DNA from: Terebella lapidaria
Lineage: Eukaryota; Annelida; Polychaeta; Terebellida; Terebellidae
Length of the DNA: 64,000 nucleotides
Reading direction: 5' to 3'
NCBI GenBank assembly: GCA_949152475.1
Contig: OX424569.1
Span: 27,449,950 to 27,513,949, forward strand
Positions 59,301 to 64,000 of this stretch are shown here, piece by piece. Within the stretch, counting starts at the first letter, position 1. Every line of letters begins with the position of its first letter. A program made the translations under genes and the position numbers. The notes under the pieces are model-generated. The model was not told the origin of the DNA and made no database searches. It worked only from the letters and a program-made list of their open reading frames with translations.

Positions 59301-59657
59301 AAAGTTTTATTGCCATTGAATCGCCGGCATGCATATGGCGGCCATTTTGATTTTTTGATAGGTCGGCAAAATCAAGTCTTCATTCGTTTTGAGTGATTTC
59401 CAGCCAAACAAATGTTTTGGCCCTTCCTGTGAAGAGTAAACTCGTGGAACACTTCAAGATAGAGCTTTAATTTTGGCATATTCAAATACGAAACCATATA
59501 TTGCGGTTTCAGTGGTGACCTTGAATTTTACCTTTAATGTCCTTGGAAGTTCAAAGCGGCAATTTTGGTGGAAAACGTTGTGGTTTAACAATAAACATTT
59601 CTCCGGTGACCTTTCTTAGCCCTTGGGCAAATTTTTCAACGTAGTCCCCGGATGCCG
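56346..59657 (+). repeat. Two tandem copies of a 1.66-kb unit
   Basis: 56346-58006 is repeated at 58007-59657, starting at GGTCGAATCAACTC. The copies are nearly identical except for an indel-rich patch (57121-57235 versus 58781-58865). Within each copy, a segment with GGCGTTGCGTCCG and TTTAAAGTTTACGGTCGAATC resembles the sequence at the start of the first unit, showing an older internal duplication. Recurrent AATGGCGGCCATTTT motifs are present. Short frames (56698-56895 and its copy 58357-58554, plus the shadows) have no recognisable product. Confidence 0.95.
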
Positions 59658-60353
59658 CCTTCGACCATGTTAAATACATCTCTTTTCTTTGAGGTTTAGC
59701 TGTTTATCCATAATACGGAGATATATCATATATTGAATGAAAATACCTTTAATAAATATATTTTGTATCATATCGTACATTCTACTTATATTTCTAATTA
59801 TCCCCAATGCAAGTACATTGCAATGCAAGTATATTTAGATGCAAGTATATTTAGAAAGTTCTTGTCCACCGAATTTCGGAATCCAGTTAACAGATTTGTT
59901 CGGAGGATCACTCACTGAAACACAGGAAATGACGGTACTTTAGAAATGTATGGTGAGTGCTGATACCAACAAACAATCGGGGCCCATTCATAAGATTTCT
60001 TTTGAGCAAATACAGAATATGGTGATTGTCAATACCATGCATTAAGGCAAGTTCGAGGTTATGTATAGCATGAGGCTGACTGTTGCTATATCGATTTACA
60101 TTGTGTGAATCCACACGTAATATGGCACATGCATATGAAGATTGAGAATGTCTACAAGGGCATAAAACAATGCTGTGCTATAAATATCGTCACAAAATTT
60201 GTTCCGGTGCATTTATTCACACTAATCGCCAAAAACTACTGAAATACCTGGGACGGAACTATCTACATTATATAAATGCCCGAATTCTCAAGCTCCGCAG
60301 TATCTATCGAATATAATTCTGCCTTATTTGCGAACTCCAGTCGAAAACATATT

Positions 60354-61310
60354 GAGTAAATAGCAGAATCATGGATTCGCCCCGCTGCAAATCCGAACGA
60401 TTCCGCCGTTCCTTTGCCCCTCGTTCATCGTCCCTGTGGAACTCCCTCCCCAACGATGTGAAAACAGAACCAAGTTATTTTGTTTGGAGAAAAATCAAAT
60501 CTATCTTTTTGGCAGAACTCCCACTTGGTACTCCACTGGTAAGACCAGTGGATGTTCCAAATCTTCTGCTGACAAGAATCCGACTAAATAACAGCAACCT
60601 TAATAGTCACCTATTCAAAAACTCACTCATTGAATCCCCTTCTTCTTCTTGCGGTTTTCCGAATTAAACAGCTATCCACGGTTTCCTTAATGTCCTAATT
60701 ACCCAGTCCAAAGATATACATTTGCAATTTTTAAATGAATTTATCGAATCACAAAAAACATAAACCGTTTAATAAAATACCGCCATTAGAACGTATGGAG
60801 GTTCTGACAGCAGGGGACCACAATTTCGATTCTCAAACATATATCTATATTATGCATGATGTCCATACTTATATTATAACAACAGGCAGATTCGCGGACA
60901 ATCCCGCACTATGTATTGATGTCTTTTTTCGTTTCGTCTCATGGATCATCAATATCATTCTCATTGTAATATAACTTTGTGCATATTTAGTTCGTTTGTA
61001 TTTTCCTCAGGTTTTGTTATTTATCTTCAATTTTCATATTTGTATGATTAAAATGTTTGACACCAATTCATGCGTGCATATGTGTCTTTCTTTTTCATGT
61101 CAACTCATATCGTACTCATGGGTTATCGATTCCATTCTCTCATGTATTACAACTTTGTATATATCTAGTTCGTTTGTATTTTTAAAGCTTCTTTGTTTAC
61201 GTCAATTTTTTTTTCACTTTTTTCTTTTCTTTTTTTTCTTGGAGAGTAACTAGATTAGTTCCTTCGGGAACTATTGTACAATCCAATCAGAATAAATATG
61301 TTCGAACTAA
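60354..61310 (+). pseudogene. LINE 3' end: RT C-terminus and 3' UTR
   Basis: A frame open from about 60354 to the stop at 60665-60667 includes RFRRSFAPRSSSLWNSLPNDV. This is the C-terminal signature (R-F-R-S..WN.LP..V) of CR1/jockey-group LINE reverse transcriptases. The 3' UTR ends with a hairpin GTTCCTTCGGGAAC (61259-61272) followed by AATAAATATG near 61292. The RT core and endonuclease are missing, so this is a heavily truncated, inactive copy. Frames at 60735-61253 are in the 3' UTR. 59660-60350 shows nothing recognisable. Confidence 0.75.
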
Positions 61311-61455
61311 ACTAATATCATCTTTTATGTTTTATATGACATGGTGATATGTCAAACGTGACGAGCTCTGTAAATCAATTTCACAACGTTTCATTTTTAG
61401 CATAAGAACAGTTCTACCAAGTCCATGATGCAAAATCATGAAAGTTTGTAAACTC

Positions 61456-61948
61456 AAGCTCATCCATCAGTGAAATACGCTTTTTGTCCGTGGTTTTGTT
61501 TTAAATCATCGGATCGATTTGAAATTTTAGAGTTCCATCTAAAAAATTGAGGAAGTTGGCATTCTAACCCAATGTTAATTTTCAGCCCCAACATGGGATT
61601 CAGAGTCTGCAAAAAAAAAAAAAAAAAAACTTTTATTCAATGTTCGAGTTATATATTGCTTCAGAATATACATACTTACTTAATATACACCGACTATGCC
61701 TTCCGACTCCAAATCAATATAATAGGTTCATTCTGTATGGGCATACACACGACCCTGAGTTTGTTGAAATTTACTTGACCCCTTTCCCGACTGAAATTTA
61801 ACATTGGGTTAGATTGCCAACTTTTTCAATTTTTGAGATAGAGAAATTACGGTATGATACCCAATTGAGAAATACAAAATTTCAAATTGATCCGATCATC
61901 CAAAACAAAACTACGGCCAAAAAGCGTGTTTCACTGATGGATGAACTT
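61456..61948. mobile_element. Inverted-repeat element (MITE-like), about 0.49 kb
   Basis: The left arm contains CATCCATCAGTGAAA and the right arm the complement. Inverted homology continues inward through AATCTAACCCAATGTTAA-type sequence for about 150 bp per arm. The centre holds an A-run (about 61611-61629). No coding frame, and no target duplication was resolved. Confidence 0.7.
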
Positions 61949-64000
61949 TACTTTAGTATTCTGCAATGCCATATTAGGCAGGACATTTAGAGAAGGTCCA
62001 ATAACACAATTATACAAAACTGCGTACCCAGGGCAAGCAAAGTTTTGGTGATGAAAAGGTTTTTTTTGTAAGAAGTTCTAGGATTCTTTATTCACCAGGC
62101 TATCCCTGTCCATACTGAGCTCTACGGCTGCTATATGTGACTTACGCTGTCCTTCGGTTTAGGTGCCTGAACAATATTGCACTTTTAATGGGTGACACTT
62201 TATCCTATGTGCTGCACAGTGTGCTTATCCCAATGGGAATTCATTTTCTTGTGGTGAACATCAAAGCTCTGCATGTACTAATTAGTATCTCTTGTAACGA
62301 TCCCCACTGAATGTCCTGTTAAAACCTACCAGGATAAAGAGCACAGGTTTTTTTTATAGGTGATACAAAAATCGTATATTGGTCTGTGTTCACTTGATTC
62401 TCGGAGAGACTTTATATTTTTTACGATAGGTATATTCTATGAAATCGTGTTATACAAATGTTATACATGTACGTCAAATGGTGATCAACCTGTTATAAAC
62501 ATGAGTGGTAAACTCGTCATGTGTACGGCTGTTATGAACGATCATCATCTGAGAAAAACAACACACAAAGTACTCGTACCACATTGAGGGCCCACATTCA
62601 TGGCCAGGCATGCCTAAACTGACTAATTAATGGGGAAAGGGACTTGAGTAGGACAAAACGAGGTTTACGTAGGATGAGTAAGTCAATCAAGAAACAATGC
62701 AACATTAGAAAGCGCGAACAGTATGACAAATCATACCGTGCATTTTGCATCCATTTGTCATGCACCGAATATATCAAATGGATGGAATGCACTGTTTCTG
62801 CAAATCTTACCATTTCATTACAGTCCTGAATCTGGCATCTATCACCAAAAAATGCCCTGGGCATGTAACGATCCTAGAACCATTGGTTCACTTCATAGTT
62901 GTTTCCAACTTTACCAGTCAAATACATGAGACTTGGTGATTGCAGCAATGATCGTACTATGATTTGTTTCATGTGATTTTTGAGTTGACCGGTGGGGTTT
63001 TACCTAACATGCCATCAATAACTGAGAAGAAAAATCAATGTACTCTATTCAAATATACAGCACTCTATTCAGGTAACTGTCTAGGGAGATTAGTATACAA
63101 ATAGGTATTCAATATATATTGATATAGCACGAATGATACAAAGACATAGGGACGTAGGTAAGAGGTGCAAATAAGAAACATGATGCGAATGATCAACCTG
63201 AAAAGAAGAATATACAAAACCATAAACCGTCACCTATGTTGAGATGTCACCAATATATCACATATTGACAAAAAATATTGTTTACTGCTACAAAAGACGT
63301 GAATTACATCATCACAAGAATTAAAATAAACAGTACTATGATATTTAACATTATCAATAAGGAAGCTTCAAATGACGAAATTGACAAATGACAAGTTTCA
63401 AATGACAGATGACAAGTTTCAAATGACGAAATTACCTTTTTTCTAAAAATATGAGTGAAAAGGGTGTTATATATTCATGACTGGAGTGATCATATGACAT
63501 ATCGGATTTTATCTTACAGTCGCATGAAATGTCCAAGGTTGAGTCCGAGACGTTTTCAAAATATAACCGAGCCACTTGAAAATGGAATGCCATCGTACCC
63601 GACTTCTATTATTTGGATCCTGACTAAACATAGCATTAGCATTATCCGCATATTGATTATGCATTGAATATACCCAATATGAAGCCTAGAATATTTTCTC
63701 TTGTTAATTTCGCTACACAATGCAGGCTATTGACACACCTGCCTTCTTAGGCTTACATAATAATCATTACATGGAAATATCTGGGATAGGAGATTTTAGA
63801 TTTCAGGACAATCAAATGTATCCCAAATATATCCCAAATATTCTGACCGACTCTAAAATGTGGCATCCTGATTTCTTTCAGTCATCAATGACGTGTTTAA
63901 TGTCAGGGTGATAATGAGTATTGCAGAGAAAACATACTTCATATATTCTCTAGATAGTCTCAATAAATACATTTGCCACTGGAGCGTAGCCAATATACCC
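61949..64000. other. No gene recognised
   Basis: AT-rich sequence with short, unsupported frames on both strands (for example 62360-62587, 62598-62864 minus and 63720-63911). A small tandem repeat of TTTCAAATGAC-type units lies at 63365-63435. Nothing else could be assigned. Confidence 0.5.

Overview
The window looks like nuclear DNA of a metazoan, most likely a marine invertebrate. The evidence is AT-rich sequence, almost no long open frames, splice-type signals, and a dense mixture of non-LTR retroelement fragments, a Penelope-like element, a tRNA-derived SINE, foldback/TIR elements and minisatellites. The standard genetic code fits the few real frames. I cannot name the species; an invertebrate deuterostome is a guess. 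There are no bacterial operons, CRISPR arrays or rRNA genes.

Layout. About 0.3-52.4 kb is a diverged tandem segmental duplication. A partial unit 1 (about 0.3-5.9 kb) is followed by unit 2 (about 6.4-27.7 kb) and unit 3 (about 29.1-52.4 kb). Comparing units gives 'filled' and 'empty' sites for many insertions: a 2.7-kb near-perfect palindrome (9210-11919), a 936-bp TIR element (29861-30796), a complete SINE (18929-19204), a SINE fragment (50299-50391), a 1.1-kb repeat element (46408-47491), a broken Penelope-like element (about 20719-23590), and an 8.5-kb block in unit 3 (about 35650-44150). That last block holds three tandem copies of a 2.4-kb macrosatellite plus a 5'-truncated LINE. Both units also carry a TIR element filled with a short G+C-rich satellite (14596-15442 and 32682-33157). 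Inside the units are several short conserved frames: a 117-bp candidate exon, a Ser/Thr-rich frame and a Pro-rich frame. They may be decayed exons of a duplicated gene family, but none has a recognisable function.

52.4-56.3 kb is the calm part. It carries the only intact-looking gene, a single-exon seven-transmembrane protein of 384 residues (54190-55344, + strand) that resembles a divergent G-protein-coupled receptor. It has a good splice acceptor just upstream and a polyadenylation signal downstream.

56.3-59.7 kb is a two-copy tandem repeat of about 1.66 kb. 60.35-61.31 kb is the 3' end of another LINE. 61.46-61.95 kb is an inverted-repeat element of about 0.5 kb. Nothing recognisable was seen from about 62 kb to the end.

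The window therefore holds one probable host gene beside a repeat-built, repeatedly duplicated tract that preserves a readable order of insertions.
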